From Bacteroidota bacterium (GTDB lineage: Bacteria > Bacteroidota > Bacteroidia > Flavobacteriales > Weeksellaceae), in contig JAEZYN010000059.1 of NCBI GenBank assembly GCA_023419095.1, positions 1 through 35,348 on the forward strand: a DNA stretch of 35,348 nucleotides, written 5' to 3'. The position numbers and the translations under genes are program-made. Positions 15,796 through 23,931 of this stretch are shown here, piece by piece. How positions within the stretch are numbered: the first letter of the stretch is position 1; every line of letters starts with the position of its first letter. The notes under the pieces are model-generated. The model did not search any database and had not been told where the DNA came from. It was given only the letters and a program-made list of their open reading frames with translations.

Positions 15796-15883
15796 AGCAG
15801 TATAGTTAATTGCCCGTGCAGTGGGTAATCGAGCGGTACAGTTCGTATCAAAAGTACTTATAACTTGATAGGAAAGTGCTTCG

Positions 15884-15979
15884 AAAAAAATGATCTATGC
15901 GATGACGAATACAGAAAGGCTGATGGCAGAAATTGATGAAGTGAGTGTGGACTTAAAAACAGAGCCCGGTCATCTCTAA
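15884..15979 (+). pseudogene. second, diverged scrap of the restriction-enzyme C-terminus
   Basis: The frame reads KKMIYAMTNTERLMAEIDEV then SVDLKTEPGHL and TAA. Its first 21 codons from the Met match the last codons of the remnant at 14831-14893 (KMIYAMSHTEILMGEIDEV), with 49 of 63 bases identical by hand count. It is therefore a second, different allele of the same gene end, located after the acetyltransferase cassette. It has no front part. Confidence 0.6.
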
Positions 15980-16103
15980 CGGAGAAGTGAAGAATCATAA
16001 AACATGTTGTAGCTAAAAATCTTAAAAACTACCAAAGAGGCGGAAAAACGTATTAGTGAATGACAGAACAAAGTACAAACAATAAATATTAAAATTATAT
16101 AGG

Positions 16104-16589
16104 ATGAAGCATCATTACCTTTTAACCGCTGCAGGTTTTTTATTGGTACTGCTATTGGTTTTAGGCTTTAAAAAGAACGAAAGCAACAACGGATTTATTG
16201 AGATTTACAGAAGTACAGAATTTACCGTTTCCGCAAGCCGCGAAACCTCATCAAGCGCCTGGATTAAATTTCAGTACCCATCAAAAAGAGTCAAAGGAAA
16301 GAATGGTAAATATATTACCATCGGAGGAAAACAGAATCTTCAGCTTTGGAAAGCATCCTGCTATGACCGGGAGTATGATATTACGAGCGTCATAAGCTAT
16401 GACAGAAACGGGAAAGTGTTGGGAAGCGCCTCTTATGTAGCGTTTAAAGAACCTGTAGTTCCGGGAACAGTAGGAGAAATTATTTACAACCACATTTGCG
16501 CAGACAATGATGAAAGCTATTATTATAATGATTATGATCTCGTTGATTCCGCGACAGCGGTAGTTGATTCCGCGGCAGTTGGGTGGTAG
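16104..16589 (+). CDS. membrane-anchored or exported protein of unknown function
   Basis: A 161-residue protein. Residues 4-22 (HYLLTAAGFLLVLLLVLGF) form one hydrophobic segment followed by KK, either an uncleaved anchor or signal peptide. The rest is a soluble, Ser/Tyr/Lys-rich beta-type domain (IEIYRSTEFTVSASRETSSS, GKYITIGGKQNLQLW) that ends in an acidic stretch (NDESYYYNDYDLVDSA) and a short Val/Ala-rich tail with a repeated VDSA. I recognise no family. It follows the decayed restriction remnants and precedes a GIY-YIG gene, with its own leader, so it is probably a separate transcription unit. Confidence 0.7.
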   Translation: MKHHYLLTAAGFLLVLLLVLGFKKNESNNGFIEIYRSTEFTVSASRETSSSAWIKFQYPSKRVKGKNGKYITIGGKQNLQLWKASCYDREYDITSVISYDRNGKVLGSASYVAFKEPVVPGTVGEIIYNHICADNDESYYYNDYDLVDSATAVVDSAAVGW

Positions 16590-16689
16590 CGTTCATTGTG
16601 GATCTACATTGATTGACTGGGAGTAAATTATGAGCGTGTTTTAATCAACCTTCATCTATAATTGATTCACTATACATTAAAGTGTTATT

Positions 16690-17505
16690 ATGAGCGAAAT
16701 AAAACTGAATGAGATTCTCGTCATGAAAGATTTAAGCAATGTTAAGATCCGCTTTAATCTGATGTTTGCGAATAACTGGAATCCTATTGAAATTTTTAAA
16801 AACAAAGAGGATCTTACTTTACTGGAAGGTCAATACTGGAATTACAACAAAAACAAATCTTATAAAGAGGGCCAGATTACCATTGGATTCATTAAAATAA
16901 ATAGTAATGATAATCTTTGGCTACTGTTTCATATTGGAAAAGTAACAAAGGACCTTCATGTTTTTAAAGGCATGGGTTATGAGTACGAAACCCTGAATGA
17001 ATACAGTAAATATTTTGGAAGGTTAATTATCAGATTTAAAAATAAGTCTCAGAATATGGTCCGGAAAGCAGAGTCCGTGATGGATGCCTGTGAAGTCTAT
17101 CAGCTGCTGCCGGATATTTTCGACAATGATATATTCCCGGGCTATGATAAGGTCAATATATCATGGAGCGAGTTGAACCGCGTTCTAGAAAAAGATACAT
17201 GGAAGACGGCTTTGCAAAACCAAAAAGGGGTTTATCTTATCACCGATGTTTCCAACGGTAAAATGTACGTTGGTTCTGCATATGGTGATGAAATGATTCT
17301 GAACCGATGGAAAGCATATGCAAAATCCGGTAACGGTAATAATAAACAACTCAAAGAAATCGATTTTCAACATTTAAAGGAAAATCTTCGTTTTTCCATT
17401 CTGGACATTTTCAAATCGACAACCAACCAGGAAATCATCATCGAAAGAGAAACCTGGTGGAAAGAAGTTTTACTTACAAGAAAATTTGGATATAATTCTA
17501 ATTAG
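16690..17505 (+). CDS. GIY-YIG nuclease-fold protein with an unknown N-terminal domain
   Basis: A 271-residue protein. The C-terminal third (about residues 178-265) is a GIY-YIG fold: QKGVYLITDVSNGKMYVGSA (the GIY and YIG strands as GVY and YVG), an Arg-Trp pair in NRWKAYAKSG, and a Glu in IIERETWWKEVLLTRKFGYN (the metal-binding Glu of the fold). The first 175 residues form a mixed domain (MKDLSNVKIRFNLMFANNWN ... FGRLIIRFKN) that I cannot name. Stand-alone GIY-YIG proteins of this design occur as accessory genes and are thought to be DNA endonucleases, but the reaction has not been shown for most. It may belong to mobile or defence functions, given the neighbouring restriction debris. Moderate A+T-rich composition. 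Confidence 0.85.
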   Translation: MSEIKLNEILVMKDLSNVKIRFNLMFANNWNPIEIFKNKEDLTLLEGQYWNYNKNKSYKEGQITIGFIKINSNDNLWLLFHIGKVTKDLHVFKGMGYEYETLNEYSKYFGRLIIRFKNKSQNMVRKAESVMDACEVYQLLPDIFDNDIFPGYDKVNISWSELNRVLEKDTWKTALQNQKGVYLITDVSNGKMYVGSAYGDEMILNRWKAYAKSGNGNNKQLKEIDFQHLKENLRFSILDIFKSTTNQEIIIERETWWKEVLLTRKFGYNSN

Positions 17506-17588
17506 AGATTCTGCTGTATGACCCACTCGGCAAAGTCTCCGGACTTTCACCCTTAATTTACAAAGCCCTACACACTTCAAGAAAATAA
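17506..17588 (+). pseudogene. possible C-terminal scrap of an unidentified gene
   Basis: Directly after the GIY-YIG stop a frame reads LLYDPLGKVSGLSPLIYKAL then HTSRK and TAA. It has no start codon and looks like the end of a protein left by a deletion; chance is possible as it is only about 27 codons. Confidence 0.2.
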
Positions 17589-17615
17589 AAAAAAAAAACC
17601 TAAGCATTACCAGTC

Positions 17616-17891
17616 ATGCAAATCTACTCCGACCATTTTGGACGCGTTATTTGGCTCACCATCAGTCCGGCTGAGGTCAGAATGCACTTGCAGGATCTGG
17701 GACCCGATTTCGAGTACGAAAGGTGTGCGACTGTTTCCGAGGTCGGCAAACTCTGTGAATTTTTGAATGTAACATATGAGGAATTACAGGCCGCGCTGCT
17801 CCTCAGACTCGAAAATCAAATGAATGCTTTTGATCTATTTACCGAGTTGCTGCATGATCACCACATACAATTTGAATATTTTTCCGGCTGA
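17616..17891 (+). CDS. 91-aa protein of unknown function
   Basis: A short protein without signal peptide or membrane segment. The first half is beta-type (QIYSDHFGRVIWLTISPAEV) and the second strongly helical and Leu-rich (YEELQAALLLRLENQMNAFDLFTELLHDHH), so it could be a small regulator or part of a two-protein complex. No family recognised. It starts 110 bp after the GIY-YIG gene behind an A-rich leader and is convergent with the dehydrogenase pseudogene. Confidence 0.55.
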   Translation: MQIYSDHFGRVIWLTISPAEVRMHLQDLGPDFEYERCATVSEVGKLCEFLNVTYEELQAALLLRLENQMNAFDLFTELLHDHHIQFEYFSG

Positions 17892-17937
17892 TTGTTAAGA
17901 GCATGAATCTGTTTCATGTGCACACTAACCAATAAAA

Positions 17938-17959
17938 AAGCGGGCCTTACAGTCCGCTT
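17938..17959 (-). terminator. terminator of the alcohol dehydrogenase pseudogene
   Basis: AAGCGGGC (17938-17945) pairs with GTCCGCTT (17952-17959), eight pairs with one G-U; minus-strand U run follows (plus A's at 17934-17939). Confidence 0.65.
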
Positions 17960-18005
17960 CCTCATTGCGTTATTTGATTAGGGTTTTCTAAAGTGAAGTC
18001 ATGTG

Positions 18006-19173
18006 CTATTTCCAGGGATGCAGGACCACCTTTACGCAGCCGTCTTCTTTTTTATCGAAGAGTTCATAGCCTTTTGCCACTTCATCCAGTGATAGGCGGT
18101 GGGTGATGATGTCATCAAGAACTACCTTGCCTGAAGCTACGTAGCCCAGTAGTTCATCAATGATCGCATGAACGGGTGACTGTCCGGCCTGGATTCTGAG
18201 TCCTTTGTCGAATATCTGTCCCAGTTTGAAATTATCGTAATTGTAAGGATAAACGCCCATAATGGAAACCTTACCGCCTCTTCTTACAGCGCTAAGGCAA
18301 GCTTCCACGACTTTGATGGATCCTTTTTCAAAATGCACGACGGCTTTGGCCTTATCGATAATATTCCGTTCCGGTTCGAAACCTACCGCGTCAATGCACA
18401 GATCGGCACCGCGGCCTTCTGTGAGACTTCGGATTTGATCCACGACGTTTTTGGCGTCTTTCCATAAAATGGTTTCGCAGCCGGTTAATTTTTTAATCTG
18501 ATCCAGCCGATACTGCAGCGTGTCGATGACGATGACTTTTCCGGCATTCTTCAGGACTGCACTTTTTGCGGCCATGCTTCCTACGGGACCGGCTCCAAAG
18601 ATGGCCACGGACTCACCCCCTTTAAGATCCGCCCACATCACGCCGGTATATCCGGTAGGAAAGATATCGGTAAGGAAGAGCGCCTGCTCATCGCTTAAAT
18701 GATGCGGAACCACGCGGGGGCCAAAATCGCCCTAAGGAACACGGACATATTGAGCCTGGCCGCCATCGTAACCGCCATACAGATCGGTATAGCCAAACAT
18801 TCCGCCTCCTTTTTCGGTCATGATGCCACCTTCGGGCCCATAATTTTCTTCATTGCTGTGCTCACATGCGCCGGGCAGATCGTGATTACAGAAATAACAG
18901 CTGCCGCAGGCGACAGGGAACGGCACAACCACGCGGTCGCCTACTTTTATATTTCTGACCTCAGTTCCGATTTCCTCTACGACGCCCATGAATTCGTGGC
19001 CCATGACCATGGGTCTGGGTTGCGGTATGCCGCCGGAATACATGTGAAGGTCGCTTCCGCAGATGGCGGTAGAGGTGACTTTCAGGATAATGTCGGTGGG
19101 TGCTTTAAGTTTGGGATCGTCTACAGTGTCGCAGGTAATCTTACCCGGACTGTAAAAAAACTGCTGCTTTCAT
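18006..19173 (-). pseudogene. zinc-dependent alcohol/formaldehyde dehydrogenase, broken by a frameshift and a stop
   Basis: The frame reads as one MDR-superfamily dehydrogenase of about 388 residues, similar to glutathione-independent formaldehyde dehydrogenases. Visible are MKAAVF at 19173, catalytic-zinc CGSDLHMYSG, GHEFMG, the four-Cys structural-zinc lobe (CGSCYFCNHDLPGACEH) and the NAD-binding GAGPVGSMAAKSAV. Two lesions break it. First, seven T's after MKAAV (plus A's at 19154-19160) shift the frame; with six the reading would be MKAAVFYSPGKITC. Second, an in-frame TAG at 18734-18732 falls where relatives have Tyr (VRVP, stop, GDFGPRVVPHH). The parts 18735-19043 and 18006-18713 are both open in the same frame. 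Either the gene is decaying or the homopolymer is a sequencing error; the TAG needs a separate explanation. Confidence 0.85.
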
Positions 19174-19373
19174 ATCTTTATTTTTAGTGTTGGTGAAAAA
19201 TGAGGCATCAAATATTTGACCACTATTTCCAATTCTCTTTAGTTCTAAAGGAATGCCAAAGTAAAGGGTAACGAATCTCCGGTTCCAGGTTGCGGGAAAT
19301 AAAAAAACCTTAATTCCTAAACCGTGTTTTCGCTCTAAACCGGTTGGTGGTTATTTTTTTATATTATAGAAAA

Positions 19374-19394
19374 AGCCCCGACAGACGGAGCTTA
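19374..19394 (-). terminator. second terminator hairpin behind typA
   Basis: AAGCCCCG pairs with CGGAGCTT (one wobble), and the minus strand then runs into CTTTTTC. It backs up the larger hairpin at 19402-19434. Confidence 0.55.
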
Positions 19395-19401
19395 ATTAAA
19401 A

Positions 19402-19434
19402 AGCGCTGTTAGAGCTTGGAGCTCTAACAGCGCT
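19402..19434 (-). terminator. main terminator of typA
   Basis: A perfect 14-pair stem (AGCGCTGTTAGAGC with GCTCTAACAGCGCT, loop TTGGA), followed on the minus strand by TTTTAATTAAG. It begins 20 bp past the typA stop. Confidence 0.75.
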
Positions 19435-19453
19435 ATATATGATTCAGAAAAAA

Positions 19454-21259
19454 TTATCCTTTCGCGCCTCTTTCGATACGCTTTCTTTCGTTTTCAGAAA
19501 GAACTTTCTTACGCATACGGATGAAGTTTGGGGTTACTTCGATCGCTTCGTCGCTCTGGATGTATTCCATACATTCTTCCAGTGAGAACAGGATTTTCGG
19601 CGCGATGCTGCCGTCTTTGTCTTTTCCGGATGCACGCATGTTGTTCAGCTGTTTTGCTTCTACAATGTTTACAACCAGATCTCCCGGCTTATTCTGCTCT
19701 CCGATGATCATACCTTCGTAGATTTCCTCACCCGGATCAACAAAGAATTTGCCTCTGTCCTGAAGCTTGGCGATAGAGTATTCTGTAGCAGGTCCCTGCG
19801 ACTTGCTCACCAGTACACCTACGAGTCTTCCCGGAATTGAACCTTTGAAAGGCTTGTAATCTAGAAAACGGTGTGCCATGATGGCTTCCCCTGCAGTTGC
19901 GGTCAACATTTGAGAACGCAGTCCGATGAGTCCTCTTGAAGGAATTTCGAATTCCATGTGCTGCATTTCTCCTTTGGTTTCCATGATGTGAAGGTCACCT
20001 TTACGCTGCGTTGCAAGGTCGATTACTCTTGAAGCATATTCCTCAGGTACATCAACTACCATTGATTCATAAGGCTCACATTTTACCCCGTCGATCTCTC
20101 TAAGGATTACCTGCGGCTGCCCGATCGTCATTTCATAGCCTTCTCTTCTCATGGTTTCAATTAAAACCGAAAGGTGAAGGATACCTCTACCGAATACCAG
20201 GAATGTATTGGCATCTTCCGTTGGCTCAACTCTTAAAGCTAAGTTTTTCTCCAACTCCTTCATCAACCTTTCTTTAAGGTGATTTGAAGTTACATATTTA
20301 CCGTCTTTTCCGAAGAAAGGAGAGTTGTTGATGGAGAATGTCATGTTCAGCGTCGGCTCGTCAATCGCTGTACGTGGCAACGGATCCGGATTTTCAAGAT
20401 CTACGAACGAGTCGCCAATCTGGAATTTATCAAAACCTACAATCGCACAGATGTCGCCTGCCTTCACTTCCTGAACTTTCTTCTTGCCAAGACCTTCGAA
20501 AACGTATAATTCTTTTACTTTTCCTTTGATGATGTTGCCGTCTTCCTGCGCCAAACCAATCCATTCAGATTCTTTTACAGAACCCTGCGTGATTTTACCA
20601 ATCGCGATTCTTCCTAAGAAAGAAGAGAAATCGAGTGAAGTAATCTGCATTCTAAGCGGACCTTCTTTAGCGTCAGGAGCTGGAACGTGTTCCAAAATAC
20701 CGTCTAATAGTGGGAAAATATTATCAGTCTGTTCTAATGATGAATTGAACCAGCCCTGTTTTGATGAACCGTAGAAGGTAGGGAAGTCAAGCTGCTCTTC
20801 AGTCGCGTTAAGGTTGAAGAACAGGTCGAAAACCTGATCGTGAACTTCATCCGGACGGCAGTTTGGCTTATCAACTTTGTTAATTACCACAACCGGTCTC
20901 AGACCCAATTCCAAAGCTTTCTGAAGAACGAAGCGCGTCTGTGGCATTGGCCCTTCGAAGGCGTCTACCAAAAGTAAAACCCCGTCAGCCATCTTCAGCA
21001 CTCTTTCTACCTCACCACCGAAATCGGCGTGACCCGGTGTATCGATTACGTTAATTTTGGTGTCTTTATAAGTTACCGAGATATTTTTTGATAAAATGGT
21101 AATTCCTCTTTCACGCTCCAGGTCATTATTATCCATAATAAGGTCACCTGATTCCTGGTTTTCGCGGAAAACACTGGTAGCGTGAATGATTTTGTCAACC
21201 AGTGTAGTTTTTCCGTGGTCAACGTGCGCAATGATTGCGATATTTCTAATGTTTTGCAT
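19454..21259 (-). CDS. typA: ribosome-associated translational GTPase TypA/BipA
   Basis: A 601-residue GTPase of the EF-G-like family that acts on the ribosome, with roles in assembly and stress adaptation. G1 HVDHGKTT lies at about residues 12-19, G2 RGITI, G3 DTPGHADF, and G4 NKVDKPNCRPDEV. Then come domain II (KITQGSVKESEW), EF-G-like domains and the TypA-specific C-terminal domain ending ERKRIERGAKG. The start MQNIRNIAIIAHVDHGK at 21259 is chosen over one seven codons upstream because a -7 box (21278-21285) would put that start at or before the transcript start. The gene is intact. Its last 165 bp have a diverged duplicate at 14221-14386. Confidence 0.97.
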   Translation of the reverse strand: MQNIRNIAIIAHVDHGKTTLVDKIIHATSVFRENQESGDLIMDNNDLERERGITILSKNISVTYKDTKINVIDTPGHADFGGEVERVLKMADGVLLLVDAFEGPMPQTRFVLQKALELGLRPVVVINKVDKPNCRPDEVHDQVFDLFFNLNATEEQLDFPTFYGSSKQGWFNSSLEQTDNIFPLLDGILEHVPAPDAKEGPLRMQITSLDFSSFLGRIAIGKITQGSVKESEWIGLAQEDGNIIKGKVKELYVFEGLGKKKVQEVKAGDICAIVGFDKFQIGDSFVDLENPDPLPRTAIDEPTLNMTFSINNSPFFGKDGKYVTSNHLKERLMKELEKNLALRVEPTEDANTFLVFGRGILHLSVLIETMRREGYEMTIGQPQVILREIDGVKCEPYESMVVDVPEEYASRVIDLATQRKGDLHIMETKGEMQHMEFEIPSRGLIGLRSQMLTATAGEAIMAHRFLDYKPFKGSIPGRLVGVLVSKSQGPATEYSIAKLQDRGKFFVDPGEEIYEGMIIGEQNKPGDLVVNIVEAKQLNNMRASGKDKDGSIAPKILFSLEECMEYIQSDEAIEVTPNFIRMRKKVLSENERKRIERGAKG

Positions 21260-21277
21260 AATCGTTTTTTGACGGTG

Positions 21278-21285
21278 CAAAAGTA
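21278..21285 (-). promoter_or_regulatory. -7 box of typA
   Basis: Minus-strand TACTTTTG fits TAnnTTTG; transcription would begin near 21272, leaving a leader of about 13 nt before the ATG at 21259. No clear TTG at the -33 distance. Confidence 0.4.
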
Positions 21286-21396
21286 AACTTTTTTAGCGGA
21301 TAATTTGCGTACACCTAAGGAATTGTCAGAGTTTAACACATAATTTTAAGGAAAAGTCAAATGTTGATTCCTGTTCTGCATAGTAGAATAAAAAAA

Positions 21397-21414
21397 TGCG
21401 GCCCGAAAGCCGCA
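21397..21414 (-). terminator. terminator of the YdcH-like gene
   Basis: TGCGGC (21397-21402) and GCCGCA (21409-21414), loop CCGAAA, followed on minus by seven T's (plus A's 21390-21396). Confidence 0.75.
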
Positions 21415-21446
21415 ACAAAACAGATAACCCCCCTTAAAAATAATAT

Positions 21447-21680
21447 CTATGTCCGCAAGATAGCGTATAAACCGTCCTTCAGGTGTACCCGTTTTTTTCG
21501 AAGGTCGGTAAGGTGCTCATCGGTGGTATGGTTCTGTTCACCTTCTTCGTAGTGCTGAATGAGCGCGTTCACCTCTTCATAATTCACGTACATCTTCTTA
21601 AAATTGTCGTCATTCAGCTTCAGCGCATTGATCTTGCTTTCGTACTCCGGAAATTCGTGGGTAAGATTGTGGTTTTCCAT
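21447..21680 (-). CDS. YdcH family (DUF465) small helical protein
   Basis: A 77-residue, charged, all-helical protein: HEFPEYESKINALKLNDDNF then a second helix YEEVNALIQHYEEGEQNHTT and LTDLRKKRVHLKDGLYAILR. The pairing of an HEFPE... start with an LKKxRLxLKDxLYxxL end is the mark of DUF465/YdcH proteins. These form coiled-coil hairpins; their role is not settled. It is a single gene with its own terminator, between typA and the M56 gene. A -7-like TAACTTTA is 33 bp upstream on the minus strand (21713-21720). Confidence 0.85.
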   Translation of the reverse strand: MENHNLTHEFPEYESKINALKLNDDNFKKMYVNYEEVNALIQHYEEGEQNHTTDEHLTDLRKKRVHLKDGLYAILRT

Positions 21681-21781
21681 GACTTTAAAATTTTAATGAT
21701 TTTTAATACATTAAAGTTAGGAAAAATATGTCACCGTTTCCTCATGACAATTATCAGTGACCCCGCACGAAAAAGCAAAAA

Positions 21782-21798
21782 CCGAAGATATTCTCCGG
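21782..21798 (-). terminator. probable terminator of the blaI-M56 operon
   Basis: CCGAAGA and TCTCCGG form a short stem with one mismatch; minus strand continues GGTTTTTGCTTTTTC. Located 25 bp past the M56 stop. Confidence 0.5.
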
Positions 21799-21822
21799 CT
21801 TTGTGATGACATCAGATCTGTT

Positions 21823-23544
21823 TTATTTCTTGCTCGTGATGTAGATCTCGCCTTTACCGTCTTTTTTATAGACGTGCATGCTGGCGATGTTTTTAGGCTC
21901 CAGTTTCTGCATTTCTTCCTTTGAGATGGCTTTTCCGTCGAGGAAATACTTTATTTCACCATCAAAGCCGCTTCGCAGAAGATTTGCTTCCGTCGATCTG
22001 CGCGCATATTCTTCGGCCTTTTGTTCTGCATTTTTCAGCCTTTCGCGGAATTCCGGCGTATCGAATTTTGTCTGCATTTCTTTTGCACGTTTTTCTGCGT
22101 CTTTTATGCGTTGCTGAAATTCCGGTGAGTTGATCCTTCTTTCGGCTTCTTTGGCGCGTTTTTCCGCCTCGCGGATTTTTCTTTTGAATTCAGGTAAATT
22201 CACTTTTCTCTCCATTTCGGCAGCATGTTTTTCGAAGTCGGGTACTTTTTTCCTAAACTCATCCAACTTATAGAAATCAATTTTATACGCCTTCTCATCG
22301 AAATTTTTAAGCTGAGCCGTAAGTTTTTCCTGATCTATTTTAAAATCAGCGTCATCAAATAGGGTTTTTAATTCCAGATTCATGTCAGAAAGTTGCTTCG
22401 AAAGTTCTTTAAACTCTTCACTTTCTTCGAGCTTCAAATCGGAAAACTTTTGGAGATCATTTAGCTTTGACTTCATGTCCGAACTTAATTTCTGCGATTG
22501 CACAGAACTGATTTCAAATTCTTTTGCCAATTCCGGTGCATCGGCCGGGATAATCTCTTTGGGCACTTCAACACGCGGAACCGACGGAACATTCGCTACA
22601 GCCGCAGGTGGGGGAGGCGGCGGCACAGTATCGCGTTTCATTGCAGAAACATATTCTTTGATCTGAATATTGGCTGTCTCGATCTCGCGGTTTTTCGCAT
22701 TCACGAGATAAAAAAAGCAGAGTACGAAAACAACCGGCAGAGCGGCAATCCGTCGCGCATAGCTGAATTTGGTTTTTGGTTTTTTAAGCATTTTTAAACG
22801 TTTTTTGAGGTTAGAACTCAAAAACGGACTCGTAGCGGCAAGTGGTTTTCCGGAAAACCGACTGGCTAGGAGCATCTGCGCAAATGCCTGCGTGTCCGCA
22901 TTCTGAATTGTTTTATGGTCCGCGAGATATTCGTGGATAAGCGAGATTTCGCGTTTGATAAAATGAAAAAATGGGTTGAACCAGAACAGGGCGGTTACGG
23001 TTTCAGCCAACACACGGTCGAGCGAATGTTGCTGCTCAATGTGTACGATCTCATGTTTCAGAATCTGCCGGCCCAGATCAGACTGTATGAGGATGGAATC
23101 TTTCCAGAACAGGTTCCGGAAAAATGAAAACGGTGCTTCTGCGATATCGGTCTGATAAAAGCTAATGCCTTCGAATGTCTGCTTTGGATACTGTTTTCTT
23201 AGCTGCACGATTCTTACAATCGCGACTGCAAACTTTAGCAGAAAAAACACAGAAACCAGTCCAGCACCGTAAATAAGAAGTTCAGAATTAAAGAGATCAT
23301 GACTTAAAGATGTATTTGAATTTGCAGCACTTAACGAATTTAACAACAGATAAATACCACCATCTACCTCAATCGTAAAGTAGGATATCCTGATGAGCGG
23401 CAGCAGCACACTCAGCAGCAAAATCGCCAGCAGAAAAAACCGGTTGTAGTGATGAAACGTCCTGTCCTTTAAGAACAACTGATAGTATAAAAACATTACA
23501 CCGGACGTGAGAATCACTTTGCCAAAATAGAGCAGGGCTTCCAT
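21823..23544 (-). CDS. M56 family (BlaR1-like) membrane metallopeptidase sensor with C-terminal 23-residue repeats
   Basis: A 573-residue inner-membrane protein. Membrane segments are at about 5-25, 34-52, 92-112 and 266-282. The cytoplasmic gluzincin site HEIVH is at 164-168, with a probable third ligand Glu at about 205 (IHEYLADH). In BlaR1/MecR1 such a protease is triggered by an outside signal and inactivates the partner repressor. Here the outer part is not a penicillin-binding domain but a Pro run (308-313), then acidic and helical sequence (335-430), three 23-residue repeats starting with PEF at 451, 474 and 497, and an end DGKAISKEEMQKLEPKNIAS that resembles TonB-plug-like tails seen in Bacteroidetes M56 proteins. 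The start overlaps the blaI-type gene's stop by one base, so they are co-translated. The signal is unknown. Confidence 0.9.
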   Translation of the reverse strand: MEALLYFGKVILTSGVMFLYYQLFLKDRTFHHYNRFFLLAILLLSVLLPLIRISYFTIEVDGGIYLLLNSLSAANSNTSLSHDLFNSELLIYGAGLVSVFFLLKFAVAIVRIVQLRKQYPKQTFEGISFYQTDIAEAPFSFFRNLFWKDSILIQSDLGRQILKHEIVHIEQQHSLDRVLAETVTALFWFNPFFHFIKREISLIHEYLADHKTIQNADTQAFAQMLLASRFSGKPLAATSPFLSSNLKKRLKMLKKPKTKFSYARRIAALPVVFVLCFFYLVNAKNREIETANIQIKEYVSAMKRDTVPPPPPPAAVANVPSVPRVEVPKEIIPADAPELAKEFEISSVQSQKLSSDMKSKLNDLQKFSDLKLEESEEFKELSKQLSDMNLELKTLFDDADFKIDQEKLTAQLKNFDEKAYKIDFYKLDEFRKKVPDFEKHAAEMERKVNLPEFKRKIREAEKRAKEAERRINSPEFQQRIKDAEKRAKEMQTKFDTPEFRERLKNAEQKAEEYARRSTEANLLRSGFDGEIKYFLDGKAISKEEMQKLEPKNIASMHVYKKDGKGEIYITSKK

Positions 23545-23909
23545 TATCTTTTGTTTTTGAGTTCTTCAAGCAGCATCTCAAGATCTTCGACGCTGAGTTC
23601 TTCTTTTTCAACCAGGAATGAGACCGCGTTGCGGTACGAGCCTTCGAAATAGTTTTTCACCAGACTTTTCATTGATTTTCCGCTGTACTGCTCCCGCGCC
23701 ACGAGCGGGAAGTATTCATGTTGTCGGCCAAAGACATTATAATCCACGAAATCCTTTTCCTTAAGAACTTTCAGAATGGTCGAAATGGTATTGGTGTGCG
23801 GTTTCGGTTCGGGGAATTTTTGAAGCACGTCCTTCAGGAAAGCTTTTTCAAGATCCCATAGGTACTGCATTACCTGTTCTTCTGCTTTGGTGAGTTGCTG
23901 TATTTTCAT
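23544..23909 (-). CDS. BlaI/MecI/CopY family transcriptional repressor
   Basis: A 121-residue winged-helix repressor. The DNA-binding domain covers residues 1-75 (LTKAEEQVMQYLWDLEKAFL, recognition helix HTNTISTILKVLKEKDFVDY, wing FGRQHEYFPLV). The C-terminal dimerisation helices contain VEKEELSVEDLEMLLEELKNK. The M56 partner probably cleaves or displaces it. The start at 23909 is chosen over the one two codons upstream because that ATG lies next to the operator and promoter. A perfect dyad at 23911-23930 and a full Bacteroidetes promoter at 23932-23961 point to autoregulation. The stop overlaps the M56 start. Confidence 0.92.
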   Translation of the reverse strand: MKIQQLTKAEEQVMQYLWDLEKAFLKDVLQKFPEPKPHTNTISTILKVLKEKDFVDYNVFGRQHEYFPLVAREQYSGKSMKSLVKNYFEGSYRNAVSFLVEKEELSVEDLEMLLEELKNKR

Positions 23910-23910
23910 T

Positions 23911-23930
23911 ATCACTAAATGTTTAGTGAT
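23911..23930. promoter_or_regulatory. operator dyad for the BlaI-type repressor
   Basis: ATCACTAAA, two bases, TTTAGTGAT: nine-base perfect arms. It lies between the -7 box and the start codon, over the predicted transcription start, where a bound dimer would block initiation. Confidence 0.7.
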
Positions 23931-23931
23931 A

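Larger units (their letters stand above)
15781..16103. other. cassette end and second restriction-gene scrap
   Basis: Holds the right inverted repeat (15785-15795), about 90 bp of non-coding DNA with the look of a repeat end (TGCAGTGGGTAATCGAGCGG), the second remnant (15884-15979) and a decayed intergenic repeat. No intact gene. Confidence 0.4.

Noticed and set aside
15137..15880. Integron attC site around the acetyltransferase gene
   Set aside because: The repeat ends do not fit the attC core (GTTRRRY), no second GTTAGCGGTT copy occurs downstream to complete a site, and no integrase is present. Kept only as an inverted-repeat cassette.
14221..19453. A site-specific integrative element with attachment sites in typA
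   Set aside because: The typA copy is only 88% identical and 165 bp long, unlike an exact att duplication, and there is no integrase. Homologous exchange fits better.
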